From Parabacteroides timonensis (GTDB lineage: Bacteria > Bacteroidota > Bacteroidia > Bacteroidales > Tannerellaceae), in assembly GCF_900128505.1 (NCBI RefSeq), contig NZ_LT669941.1, positions 1 to 64,000 on the forward strand: DNA of 64,000 nt, written 5' to 3'. Positions 43,772-52,575 of the stretch are shown here, one piece after another (within the stretch, counting starts at the first letter, position 1; each line of letters opens with the position of its first letter). A program made the position numbers and the translations under genes. A model generated the notes under the pieces. That model saw only the letters and a program-made list of their open reading frames with translations, did not search any database and was not told the origin of the DNA.

Positions 43772-45553
43772 ATGAAAAAGATCATAATATTATCATCTTT
43801 AATAGCAGCCCTGGGATTTACGGGATGCGATGTGGAACGTTTACCTTACGATTCGTACACGGATGAAAAGATTAACGAATCGGGAGAAGCAGCTGTCGAT
43901 ATTCTTCTGAACGGTTGTTACGGAAGATTGAAGAGCTGGTCGGAATGGATGCACTATACCGGCGAATTCGGAGCGGATAACATGATGAAACAGGCTACTT
44001 CCAGTGGCGCTTCTTTCCGTTTTATCTCTTATCAGCATACAACGACTAACTATGGGGTAGGCTACTTCTGGAATTATGCCTATAAAGTAATTGCTCAGTC
44101 CAGTTCGATTGTCGACCTGATCGAAGAAGGCAAGAGTAAGGAACTCGACCAGCAGCTAGGTGAAGCTTATTATCTGAGAGGTATGTTGTATTTCTACTTA
44201 TGCCGTGCTTTCGGTCGTCCTTATTACCAGTCTCCGGAAACGAACCTGGGTGTACCTATCATCAATGGTACTCCGGAAGATATGGATAACCTGCAATTGC
44301 CGGATCGTGCCACCGTAAAGGAAACGTACGAACAGGCTATCAACGACTTGAAGAAGGCTGAACAACTGATGAATATTCAGAAAACGGCTGCTTATGCAAC
44401 CAAAGGTGCCGCACAGGCTATGTTGGCTAGAATTTACATCTATATGAGCGGTACTTATGATAATCCGAATGTGCAGTATGCCGATTCTGCTATCCATTAT
44501 TGCGATGCCGTGATCAATAGCGGTAACTATGCATTGTTGTCTCACGAGAACTTCAAGAAGTACAATGAATATTCACCGGAAGATAAGTCTCAGACAGAAA
44601 CGATCTTTGCTATCAAGATGGTCGATTCTGAATTTACGGCAGACGATTATGATGATGGTTTAGGTGGTATGTATGCCGTAATCGACGGTCTGGGTTACGG
44701 ACAGATTTTTGCCAGTGCGAAATATCTCGACCTGTTGCGTAAGACTAAATACAAAGAAGATGCCCGTTGGAGTTTTATCAAACCGCAATACCTGACAGAC
44801 GATGCGGGTAATAAGACAGATGTTTTCCGTTTTGTGGCTCCTATGTGGAACTTCGGTACGGATGGAAGCAAGAAACAGGCTGGTTATAAATATATCCAGG
44901 CTGAACTATTGAAGAATAGCGATGGTTCGCTTATCAAACCGTATCAGGTAACGATTTCTGAACAAATAGGTGCAAAAGACCTGGGTGGCGGAAAGAATGA
45001 ACCGATCGTGGATAAGAAGACCTATACACTGAAGACGGTGGATGAAAAGGATAATTCTTACACTATCGACTTTTACGGTACTACTTATACGGGAGAAAAA
45101 GACTATCGTATGATTGAAGATAACGGGTATCCTCTGTATTACATTTATAAATGTTCTATGCAGGAAGGTCATTCACATCTGCATTCTCCGATTATCTCAC
45201 GTCTGGCCGAGTTGTACCTGACAAAGGCGGAAGCTTATGCGAAGAAAGGTAATTATCAGGAAGCATTGGTAAATCTGAATATAATAAGGGAACGGGCTAT
45301 TATCGGTGGCGGTTATACTGAATTGAATGCGGACAATGCTGCTCAACGTATCTCGGAAGAACGTCAGTTGGAAATGGCTTATGAGGCCGACCGTGCTTAC
45401 GAAGTATTCCGTCAGGGTTGGACAATGGAGCGCCGCTATCCGGGTGTACACGATGCCATGACTGATATTCCGGCTACACATCCGCGTGTCGTGCAATACA
45501 TTCCTCAGAATGATATTAATGCGTATCCGGGTACATTAACACAAAATCCATAG
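43772..45553 (+). CDS. SusD/RagB-type glycan-binding lipoprotein
   Basis: A 593-residue outer-surface lipoprotein. The signal MKKIIILSSLIAALGFTGC lipidates Cys19. The SusD core shows AYYLRGMLYFYLCRAFG and TPEDMDNLQLPDRATVKETYEQ, with TPR-like helices (KGAAQAMLARIYIYM) and the C-terminal RISEERQLEMAYEADRAYEV. It forms a complex with the SusC encoded 12 bases upstream. Confidence 0.95.
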   Translation: MKKIIILSSLIAALGFTGCDVERLPYDSYTDEKINESGEAAVDILLNGCYGRLKSWSEWMHYTGEFGADNMMKQATSSGASFRFISYQHTTTNYGVGYFWNYAYKVIAQSSSIVDLIEEGKSKELDQQLGEAYYLRGMLYFYLCRAFGRPYYQSPETNLGVPIINGTPEDMDNLQLPDRATVKETYEQAINDLKKAEQLMNIQKTAAYATKGAAQAMLARIYIYMSGTYDNPNVQYADSAIHYCDAVINSGNYALLSHENFKKYNEYSPEDKSQTETIFAIKMVDSEFTADDYDDGLGGMYAVIDGLGYGQIFASAKYLDLLRKTKYKEDARWSFIKPQYLTDDAGNKTDVFRFVAPMWNFGTDGSKKQAGYKYIQAELLKNSDGSLIKPYQVTISEQIGAKDLGGGKNEPIVDKKTYTLKTVDEKDNSYTIDFYGTTYTGEKDYRMIEDNGYPLYYIYKCSMQEGHSHLHSPIISRLAELYLTKAEAYAKKGNYQEALVNLNIIRERAIIGGGYTELNADNAAQRISEERQLEMAYEADRAYEVFRQGWTMERRYPGVHDAMTDIPATHPRVVQYIPQNDINAYPGTLTQNP

Positions 45554-45562
45554 GCTATATGC

Positions 45563-45591
45563 TTTGAGATCCGAGTGATTCATTATATTTG
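45563..45591 (+). promoter_or_regulatory. Promoter upstream of the sulfatase remnant
   Basis: TTTG (45563-45566), a 17-base spacer and TATATTTG (45584-45591) match the Bacteroidetes consensus with a slightly short spacer. Confidence 0.6.
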
Positions 45592-45620
45592 CAGGCGTTG
45601 ATTGTTACAATCAACGCCTG
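45592..45620 (+). terminator. Hairpin between susD and the sulfatase remnant
   Basis: Perfect 14-bp arms (CAGGCGTTGATTGT, 45592-45605 / 45607-45620) around one T are followed by TATTTTTA. It probably ends the susCD transcript, and it begins immediately after the TATATTTG promoter element. Confidence 0.75.
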
Positions 45621-45627
45621 TATTTTT

Positions 45628-45993
45628 ATGAAAAACATGAATATGAAAAATCTACTATGTGTAGCAACTGGAATGGGAGCCTTGTCCGGATTAAACGCTT
45701 TTGCTCAGATTGGGCAACAGCCTAATGTTGCCATTATTGTAGCCGACGATTTGGGATATGGAGATCTGAGTTGTTATGGTGCTACCCGTATTTAGACTCC
45801 GGGAATGGACCGGATTGCTAATGAGGGATTGCGTTTTACGCAAGGATATTGTACGGCGGCAACCAACGATCGTGTTCCCTATATTTTTATTGAAAACGGG
45901 AAAGGGGGCGGACTGGAACCGAAGCGTTTGCGTCAGATGATGATGACCTTCGAGAAGCTGAAAAGAGAGACTGGAAAGATTACAAATTATTGA
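45628..45993 (+). pseudogene. Decayed sulfatase
   Basis: The N-terminus has a signal peptide and the sulfatase metal-binding start NVAIIVADDLGYGDLSCYG. An in-frame TAG at 45793-45795 follows GATRI where a Gln codon is expected (TPGMDRIANEGLRFTQGYC continues). The region of the formylglycine motif CxPSR is gone: GYCTAATNDRVPY runs straight into a short C-terminal piece (GGGLEPKRLRQMMMTFEKLK). Intact sulfatases have about 450-550 residues, so most of the gene is deleted. A promoter remains upstream. Confidence 0.85.
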
Positions 45994-46029
45994 TTGATAA
46001 ATTTGATTGATTCTTTTTGTCTAAACATA

Positions 46030-46060
46030 TTTGAGAAGTTGATTAATTGTTATAAATTTG
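46030..46060 (+). promoter_or_regulatory. Promoter of the GH109-like gene
   Basis: TTTG (46030-46033), exactly 19 bases, then TAAATTTG (46053-46060), 31 bases before ATG 46092. Confidence 0.8.
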
Positions 46061-46091
46061 CCCACTTAACAAAGAAATACTAATAAAGAAC

Positions 46092-47495
46092 ATGGAAAAC
46101 ACTCGTCGTTCCTTTCTTAAGAAAATGACTGCTGCCGGAGTTGGCGCAGCCGGTTTGGCTATGGCTGGTAATGCCTCTGCCACTACAGTGACAGGTTCTC
46201 CCGAACCTCAAAAGAAAAAAACAGCCGGAAAAGATGATGGCAAACTTCGTTTCGGATTTATCGGAACCGGTTCTCGTTGTCATGAACACATCAATAACGT
46301 GTTGGCTATCCCCGGCAATAAGATTGTTGCCATCTGCGATATCCAGCAGGGACCTATTGATCGTACGCTGAAACACATTGCTAAATTTAACGTTGAAGCT
46401 CCGAAAGTGTACAAAGGTGGCGAACGCGAATTCGAAAAGATGTTGAATAACGAAGAATTCGATTGCGTGATCATTGCAAGCCCGTGGGAATGGCACGTAC
46501 CGATGTCGGTAGCTGCTATGAAAGCCGGTGTTCCTTACGTAGGCGTGGAAGTTTCTGCCGCCAATACGTTGGAAGAATGCTGGGACCTGGTCAATGTATC
46601 GGAAGCAACAGGAAGCCATCTGAACATCATGGAAAATGTTTGCTATCGTCGTGATTGTATGGCGGCATTGAACATGGTTCGCGAAGGTTTGTTCGGTGAA
46701 TTATTGCACGGTGGTTGCGGTTACGAACATGACTTGCGTGATGTAAAATTCAATGATGGTAAGAACTATACTTACCAGAAGGGTGGTGAGTTGCGTATGG
46801 GCCCGACGGCTTTTGCTGAAGCTCAGTGGCGTACGAATCACTCTGTACATCGTAATGGGGACGTGTATCCGACTCACGGTATCGGACCGGTTGCCAATTG
46901 TATGGATATCAACCGTGGTAACCGCTTCGTTGCTATGTCTGCTATGGCAACTCAGTCTCGCGGATTGCATAAGTTTATCGTAGATAATGGTGGTGAAAAC
47001 CATCCGTTGGCTAAGGTTCGCTTTAACCTGGGTGACATCGTTACTTCTATGATCAAGTGTGCGAACGGACAGACGATCATCGTGACTCACGATACAAACT
47101 CTCCTCGTCCTTATTCTTTGGGATTCCGTATTCAGGGTACAGATGGTTTGTGGATGAACGATGGCGATCATGTATATGTGGAAGGTCAGTCTAAACCTCA
47201 CCGTTGGGATAATTCTGACGAATGGTTCAAGAAATACGACCACAAACTATGGGCTCAGTTGGATGCTCAGGCAAAAGAAGCCGGTCACGGTGGTATGGAC
47301 TTTATCATGATGTATGACCTGATCGATCGCATCAAGAACAAACGTCCGGCTCCAATGGATTGTTATGATGCTGCTGCATGGAGTGCTATTTCCGCTTTGT
47401 CAGAAATGTCTATCGCTCGTGGCGGTGCATTGGTTGACTTCCCAGACTTTACTCGCGGACAATGGATTAACCGTAAACCAGAATTCGGTATGTAA
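46092..47495 (+). CDS. Tat-exported GH109-like glycosidase (Gfo/Idh/MocA fold)
   Basis: A 467-residue protein. The twin-arginine signal is NTRRSFLKKMTAAGVGAAGL. The NAD-binding Rossmann motif is FIGTGSRCHEHI, and the blocks VGVEVSAANTLEECWDLV, MENVCYRRD, RTNHSVHRNGDVYPTHGIGP and DTNSPRPYSLGFRIQGTDG match GH109 alpha-N-acetylgalactosaminidases, which use tightly bound NAD. It has its own promoter. Periplasmic release of GalNAc would fit a host or microbial glycan diet; the exact activity is inferred. Confidence 0.87.
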   Translation: MENTRRSFLKKMTAAGVGAAGLAMAGNASATTVTGSPEPQKKKTAGKDDGKLRFGFIGTGSRCHEHINNVLAIPGNKIVAICDIQQGPIDRTLKHIAKFNVEAPKVYKGGEREFEKMLNNEEFDCVIIASPWEWHVPMSVAAMKAGVPYVGVEVSAANTLEECWDLVNVSEATGSHLNIMENVCYRRDCMAALNMVREGLFGELLHGGCGYEHDLRDVKFNDGKNYTYQKGGELRMGPTAFAEAQWRTNHSVHRNGDVYPTHGIGPVANCMDINRGNRFVAMSAMATQSRGLHKFIVDNGGENHPLAKVRFNLGDIVTSMIKCANGQTIIVTHDTNSPRPYSLGFRIQGTDGLWMNDGDHVYVEGQSKPHRWDNSDEWFKKYDHKLWAQLDAQAKEAGHGGMDFIMMYDLIDRIKNKRPAPMDCYDAAAWSAISALSEMSIARGGALVDFPDFTRGQWINRKPEFGM

Positions 47496-47507
47496 TATGT
47501 CAGGGGT

Positions 47508-47525
47508 GGCGGTTCGCGAACCGCC
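47508..47525. repeat. 18-bp palindrome, second copy of the GGCGGTTCGCGAACCGCC repeat
   Basis: Perfect palindrome 12 bases after the stop of the GH109-like gene; shared with 37082-37099. Confidence 0.85.
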
Positions 47526-47705
47526 CCTACGGAACAACAATATAAATGAAAAGGCTATCGGGATTCCGATGGCCTTTTTTATGTCTGTGCTATCATACAA
47601 GAAAAGAATTTGGAATCTGAAGCATTGGAGACAAAATAAAAGTATATATCTTTGTGAAAACAGAGATAAAAATGCGTTTAAATAAGAAGGACATTTTCAT
47701 GTCTC

Positions 47706-47730
47706 CTTACAATACTTACAAATTACAATA
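47706..47730. repeat. Copy of the CTTACAATACTTACAAATTA repeat
   Basis: Twenty-five bases identical to the left 27-bp arm at 35559-35585, in the same orientation, next to the 3' end of nadE. An unused TATCTTTG promoter-like element lies at 47647-47654; the gap 47496-47736 has no gene. Confidence 0.85.
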
Positions 47731-47736
47731 TTTTGT

Positions 47737-49668
47737 TTACTTCAACCCTTCTATCTCTTTCAGCCATAATGTTGCCATTGCATCGCTCGGCATACGCCAG
47801 TCGCCACGTGGGGAAAGGCTAACGGAACCGACTTTCGGTCCGTCGGGCAGGCAACTTCGTTTGAATTGTTGCTGGAAGAAACGGCGGAAGAACGTATAGA
47901 GCCATTTTTTGATTGTCTCCTTGTCGTAATTGTCTTTGAAAGCCTGCCCGGCCAGGAAGTAAATCTTGGCAGGTGAGGTGCCGAAGCGGAGGAAATGATA
48001 CAGGAAGAAATCGTGTAGTTCGTAGGGGCCTACCAGGTCTTCCGTTTTCTGTTTGATATTTCCGTTTTCATCTGCCGGGATCAGTTCGGGGCTGATAGGG
48101 GTGTCGACAATATCCAGCAAGGTAACGCGGGAGGCTTCATCCACCCGGTTGTGTGCAACCCATTCTACCAGGTATTTGACCAATGTTTTAGGGATGCTTC
48201 CGTTAACACCGTACATCGACATATGATCGCCGTTGTAGGTCGCCCAACCCAGTGCCAGTTCCGACAGGTCGCCGGTTCCGATCACCATACCGCCCACCTG
48301 GTTGGCTACGTCCATCAGGATTTGGGTACGTTCGCGTGCCTGGCTGTTCTCGTAAGTAACATCATGGACAGACGGATCGTGGTCGATGTCTTTGAAGTGT
48401 TGGAGGCAGGCGTCTTTGATCGAAATTTCTTTTAGGGTGACCCCCAGGTGGCGGATCAGGTCGCAAGCATTGGTATAGGTGCGGTCGGTGGTTCCGAAGC
48501 CGGGCATGGTGATACCGAGTATCTGATCCCGGGGGATGCCGAGAGCATCGAAGGCCATCACGGTTACCAATAGGGCCAATGTGGAATCCAGTCCACCCGA
48601 AATACCGACAACCGCCGTTTTAGAGTGGGTATGGACCATGCGTTTGGCTAGTCCGGCTACCTGGATCTGGAAGATTTCTTCGCAACGCTCTTTCAGAGCA
48701 TCGCCGGAAGGAGTGAAAGGATGCGGGTCGATCGGGCGCGTCAGTACCGGATCTCCGGAAGTTTCGGACAGGGCGAACGGGACTACGATCGTTTCCTCCG
48801 GTAATAAAGTGGAGGCTCCGTGCATGAAGCTGGTGTTCACGCGACGGTCGTTTTGCAGGTTTTCAATGTCGATCTCACTGATGATGAGTTGTTCCTGCAT
48901 GGTGAAGCGCGGCGATTCTTCCAGGAGATTTCCGTTTTCGGCAATGATGCCGTTACCTGCAAAAACAAGGTCTGTACTGGATTCTCCGAAACCGGCGGAG
49001 GTATAGACATATCCTGCCATACAACGGGCAGATTGCTGGCGGATCAGCGAACGGAGGTAATGGTGTTTACCGATCAGTTCGTTACTGGCGGATATATTTA
49101 CCAGGATATTGGCTCCTTCCATCGCCAGTAGGGAACTGGGGGGGACGGGAACCCACAGGTCTTCACATATCTCGATACCGACTTTTACCTGTCCGGAGGT
49201 GAATAATAGGTGACTATTCATCGGGTATGTGCTGTTTCCGATCGAGATGGTTTTATCCCATAGCTCGGTAGCGAAAGTAAACCAGCGCTGTTCCTGAAAT
49301 TCTTTGTAGTTCGGCAGATATGTTTTGGGAACTACGCCTATTATCTTTCCGCTCTGGAAAGCGATAGCGGCATTGATCAATCGGTTGTCCGTTACGAGCG
49401 GGGCACCTACGATGGTGAGCAGGTTCAGGTCGGCGGTGTCACCCACGAGTTTTAATAGGGCCTGTTCTGCATTTTTCAGTAAAGTTTGCTGTGCAAACAA
49501 GTCCAAGCAGGTATAGGCCGTCACCGACAATTCGGGGAAAGCGATCAGTTGGACTCCCTTTTCCGATGCCTGGCGCATCAGGTTTTCTATCTGCCCTATA
49601 TTATAAAAACAGTCTGCCACCTGTACGTGGGGGACGGCTGCTGCTACTTTTATAAATCCGTAGTTCAT
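47737..49668 (-). CDS. nadE: Glutamine-dependent NAD+ synthetase
   Basis: A 643-residue two-domain enzyme making NAD+ from nicotinate adenine dinucleotide. The N-terminal nitrilase-type glutaminase has E (FPELSVTAYTC), K (VVPKTYLPNY) and Cys (VGIEICEDLWVP). The synthetase domain has the ATP loop GISGGLDSTLALLV and the block VIGTGDLSELALGWATYNGDHM. Length and order are normal for the long NadE form. A G7 run at 49138-49144 is in frame here. Confidence 0.95.
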   Translation of the reverse strand: MNYGFIKVAAAVPHVQVADCFYNIGQIENLMRQASEKGVQLIAFPELSVTAYTCLDLFAQQTLLKNAEQALLKLVGDTADLNLLTIVGAPLVTDNRLINAAIAFQSGKIIGVVPKTYLPNYKEFQEQRWFTFATELWDKTISIGNSTYPMNSHLLFTSGQVKVGIEICEDLWVPVPPSSLLAMEGANILVNISASNELIGKHHYLRSLIRQQSARCMAGYVYTSAGFGESSTDLVFAGNGIIAENGNLLEESPRFTMQEQLIISEIDIENLQNDRRVNTSFMHGASTLLPEETIVVPFALSETSGDPVLTRPIDPHPFTPSGDALKERCEEIFQIQVAGLAKRMVHTHSKTAVVGISGGLDSTLALLVTVMAFDALGIPRDQILGITMPGFGTTDRTYTNACDLIRHLGVTLKEISIKDACLQHFKDIDHDPSVHDVTYENSQARERTQILMDVANQVGGMVIGTGDLSELALGWATYNGDHMSMYGVNGSIPKTLVKYLVEWVAHNRVDEASRVTLLDIVDTPISPELIPADENGNIKQKTEDLVGPYELHDFFLYHFLRFGTSPAKIYFLAGQAFKDNYDKETIKKWLYTFFRRFFQQQFKRSCLPDGPKVGSVSLSPRGDWRMPSDAMATLWLKEIEGLK

Positions 49669-49671
49669 ATT

Positions 49672-49848
49672 CTATTTGTTTATTGTATCCTGTGAATGGA
49701 CGACACAGGGACGGGGTGTCTCTTTTTTCTTGGGCCAAATACTTTTCGTGTATTTTACAAGCTTTTTCATATCTTCAATGTTGTCTATCTTGTTGAGATA
49801 TTCCTCGATGAAGTTTTCTCTCCATTGTTGTAATTCCATTGCCGTCAT
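49672..49848 (-). CDS. Small uncharacterised protein
   Basis: A 58-residue protein starting MTAMELQQWRENFIEEYLNK, a helix-rich pattern seen in many short Bacteroidetes proteins of unknown role. ATG 49848 is chosen because a TACCTTTG promoter element lies 33 bases upstream and the longer frame reads through it. It ends 3 bases before the nadE start codon on the same strand. Confidence 0.6.
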   Translation of the reverse strand: MTAMELQQWRENFIEEYLNKIDNIEDMKKLVKYTKSIWPKKKETPRPCVVHSQDTINK

Positions 49849-49880
49849 AACGTAAACTCCTTTCTTATATAATGATGCTC

Positions 49881-49888
49881 CAAAGGTA
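49881..49888 (-). promoter_or_regulatory. Promoter -7 element of the small gene and nadE
   Basis: TACCTTTG on the minus strand, 33 bases before ATG 49848. Confidence 0.5.
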
Positions 49889-49910
49889 TGTATTTCTCCG
49901 GGAATATGAA

Positions 49911-49946
49911 AGAAGGGAAGCCATACTTCGTAGTATGCTTCCCTTG
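49911..49946 (-). terminator. Terminator of glnN
   Basis: Arms around AAGGGAAGC(C)ATAC and GTATGCTTCCCTT pair with one bulged base, just downstream of the minus-strand glnN stop. Confidence 0.6.
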
Positions 49947-49971
49947 TAAACACAAAACAATCAACAAAAAA

Positions 49972-52158
49972 CTATCTGATAAATAATAATTCGCGATATT
50001 TCGGTAATGTCCACATCTGGTCGTCTACAACCAGTTCTAGTTTGTCGATGTGGTAGCGGATCTCTTCCAGCATCGGGACGATGGTGTCGTGGTAGGCAAT
50101 GGCTTTTTCGCGTTCGCTCTCGATCTTGTTGGCAACCTTACGGGCTTCGACCATTTCGTCAACCTTTTCCTTGATGAAGTTGGTGCGGCAAGCGATGTCT
50201 TCGATGATCTCCAGGTTGCGGGCGGAAAGGACGGATGCCTTGTCTGCCGGGAAAAGATCTTTCATTTTATAAACGTTGTCGACCAGTGAAGTCTGATAGC
50301 GGGTGGCGATAGGGATGATATGGTTCATCGTCAGGTCGCCTAATACGCGGGCTTCGATCTGTATCTTCTTTGTGTATGTTTCCCATTTCACTTCGTTACG
50401 GGCTTCCAGCTCTTTGCGGGTCATGACACCTGTCGACTCGAACATCTTGATGCTACTTTCTTTCAGGTAATTGTCGAAAATGACCGGTACACTGGTTTCA
50501 CAATCCAGGCCGCGGCGTTTGGCCTCTTCTTTCCATTCATCGCTATAACCGTTGCCGTCGAAATGGATGGCTTTGCATTCTTTGATGTCTTTGCGGAGTA
50601 CTTCCAGAATGGCGGCATACTTGTCTTTGCCGGTTGCGATCTTTCCGTCTACCTCTGTTTTGAACAGCTTCAATTGTTCGGCAACGGCGGCATTCAAAGC
50701 CAGCATCGCCGAGGCACAATTGGCTTCGGAACCTACGGCGCGAAATTCGAAACGGTTTCCGGTGAAAGCGAAAGGAGAGGTACGGTTACGGTCGGTGTTA
50801 TCGATCAGTAATTCGGGGATACGGGCGATATCCAGTTTCATTCCCTGTTTGCCGGCTAGCATGAGATCCTCCGGTTCACTCTTTTCCAGATGGTCTAAAA
50901 CCTGTGATAACTGGGTCCCGAGGAAGCTGGAGATAATTGCGGGAGGTGCTTCGTTGGCTCCCAGGCGATGGGCGTTGGTTGCGCTGGAGATACTTGCTTT
51001 CAGTAATCCGTTATGACGGTAAACGGCCATCAAAACATTTACAACGAAAGTGATGAAGCGCAGGTTGTCCTCCGGAGTTTTCCCCGGGCCCATCAGGCCG
51101 ATGCCTGTGTCGGTCCCCAGCGACCAGTTGTTGTGCTTACCCGATCCGTTCACTCCTTTGAATGGCTTTTCATGCAACAGGACACGGAAACCATGCTTGC
51201 GGCTGATCTTACGCATCAAGGCCATGACGAGCAGGTTGTGGTCGTTTGCCAGGTTGCATTCTTCAAAGATAGGAGCCAGCTCGAATTGGTTGGGAGCTAC
51301 TTCGTTGTGGCGGGGGTTCAATGGGATACCCAATTTGAGGGATTCAATCTCCAACTCTTTCATAAACTCCATGACACGGGTAGGAATGGCACCGAAATAA
51401 TGATCTTCCAATTGCTGGTTCTTGCTGCTTTCATGGCCCATCAGCGTACGACCGCTAAGCAACAGGTCGGGACGGGCGGCGTACAGACCTTCGTCTACCA
51501 GGAAGTATTCCTGTTCCCATCCCAGATAAGCGTATACTTTCTTTACATCCGGATTGAAATAGTGGCATACGTCGACGGCAGCTTTATTGACGGCTTCCAA
51601 TGCTTTCAGCAAGGGAGCCTTATAGTCCAGCGATTCGCCGGTATAAGCGATGAAGATGGTCGGTATACACAAGGTATCGCCAACGATAAAAGCAGGGGAT
51701 GAAGGATCCCAAGCCGAATAGCCGCGTGCCTCAAACGTATTTCGGATACCGCCGTTCGGAAAACTGGAAGCATCCGGTTCCTGCTGGATCAGGAGTTTTC
51801 CTGAAAATTCTTCAACCATTCCGCCTTTACCGTCGTGCTCTACGAAAGCGTCATGTTTTTCGGCGGTTCCTTCGGTCAGAGGATGAAACCAGTGGGTATA
51901 ATGGGTTGCTCCCATTTCGATCGCCCATTTTTTCATACCGGCGGCTACGGCATCGGCCGTTTCCCGGTCAAGAGGAGTTCCGTTATCGATAGAATCGACT
52001 AGTCTGGCATAAGCCTTTTCCGGAAGATATTTGAACATCTTCTCACGGTTGAATACGTTCTTTCCGAAATATTCCGACGGACGTTCTGCCGGGGTGGCTA
52101 CTTCGGTGGCTCTTTTCTTGAAGGCCGATTCTACAACTCTGAATCTTAACTTTGACAT
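49972..52158 (-). CDS. glnN: Type III glutamine synthetase
   Basis: A 728-residue GSIII, far longer than GSI (about 470). It shows the N-terminal GSIII block FGKNVFNREKMFKYLPEKAY, KKWAIEMGATHYTHWFHPLT, the glutamate-site EQEYFLVDEGLY and ARHNEVAPNQFE-type motif (PRHNEVAPNQFELAPIFEE). It also has FKGVNGSGKHNNWSL and RTSPFAFTGNRFEFRAVGS. It makes glutamine from glutamate and ammonia and is the main GS form in Bacteroidetes. A 23-bp tandem repeat lies in its upstream region. Confidence 0.95.
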   Translation of the reverse strand: MSKLRFRVVESAFKKRATEVATPAERPSEYFGKNVFNREKMFKYLPEKAYARLVDSIDNGTPLDRETADAVAAGMKKWAIEMGATHYTHWFHPLTEGTAEKHDAFVEHDGKGGMVEEFSGKLLIQQEPDASSFPNGGIRNTFEARGYSAWDPSSPAFIVGDTLCIPTIFIAYTGESLDYKAPLLKALEAVNKAAVDVCHYFNPDVKKVYAYLGWEQEYFLVDEGLYAARPDLLLSGRTLMGHESSKNQQLEDHYFGAIPTRVMEFMKELEIESLKLGIPLNPRHNEVAPNQFELAPIFEECNLANDHNLLVMALMRKISRKHGFRVLLHEKPFKGVNGSGKHNNWSLGTDTGIGLMGPGKTPEDNLRFITFVVNVLMAVYRHNGLLKASISSATNAHRLGANEAPPAIISSFLGTQLSQVLDHLEKSEPEDLMLAGKQGMKLDIARIPELLIDNTDRNRTSPFAFTGNRFEFRAVGSEANCASAMLALNAAVAEQLKLFKTEVDGKIATGKDKYAAILEVLRKDIKECKAIHFDGNGYSDEWKEEAKRRGLDCETSVPVIFDNYLKESSIKMFESTGVMTRKELEARNEVKWETYTKKIQIEARVLGDLTMNHIIPIATRYQTSLVDNVYKMKDLFPADKASVLSARNLEIIEDIACRTNFIKEKVDEMVEARKVANKIESEREKAIAYHDTIVPMLEEIRYHIDKLELVVDDQMWTLPKYRELLFIR

Positions 52159-52240
52159 ACTATTTGATTTTAAAGTAAGTGTTTGTTATTATTTATCTTC
52201 CGGGAAGGGAGAAGGTACCTTCCTTTCCGTATCCTATAGT

Positions 52241-52355
52241 GCCTCACCCGGGTGCGGTAATCAGCCTCATCCCGATGCGGTAGGTAGCCTCATCCCGATG
52301 CGGTAGGTAGCCTCATCCCGATGCGGTAGGTAGCCTCATCCCGATGCGGTAGTCA
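52241..52355. repeat. 23-bp tandem repeat, five copies
   Basis: Unit GCCTCATCCCGATGCGGTAG plus GTA. Copies start at 52241 (degenerate), 52264, 52287, 52310 and 52333 (last three bases changed). The copies at 52264, 52287 and 52310 are identical. It fills part of the 417-base gap 52159-52575 between glnN and dapL; no gene is evident in the rest. Confidence 0.9.
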
Positions 52356-52575
52356 CATATGTGGAGGGATTGCTGCCCTATAAAAAGGAGTATAGAGTTA
52401 CCCGCCATAGTTGGGGCTTGGCATTGCGGTATAACATTCTATAAAATCGAAAAGCTGCGGCCGGCTTCTCTATACGATCCTTTTCATGAGATAACCTAAA
52501 TTGATACATTGTTTAGCTCTTTTGTTCCATCCTGCTTCCTACATTGTCAATTGTTAATTCTCAATATTCAATTAT

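Noticed and set aside
35559..47730. Direct 25-bp repeats as attL/attR of an integrated element
   Set aside because: The interval contains ordinary uptake and helicase genes, no integrase, and the repeat is also inverted at 35704-35730.
47654..47899. Small plus-strand open frame after the promoter-like element at 47647
   Set aside because: Most of it is antisense to nadE and the peptide shows no conserved pattern.
49138..49144. G7 run in nadE as another frameshift site
   Set aside because: The nadE frame is continuous through it and both flanking sequences match the family.
51013..51702. 229-codon open frame on the plus strand
   Set aside because: It is a shadow of glnN, whose protein motifs are unambiguous.
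52241..52355. Tandem repeat as a CRISPR array
   Set aside because: The units abut without spacers, so it is a simple tandem repeat; no cas genes are present.
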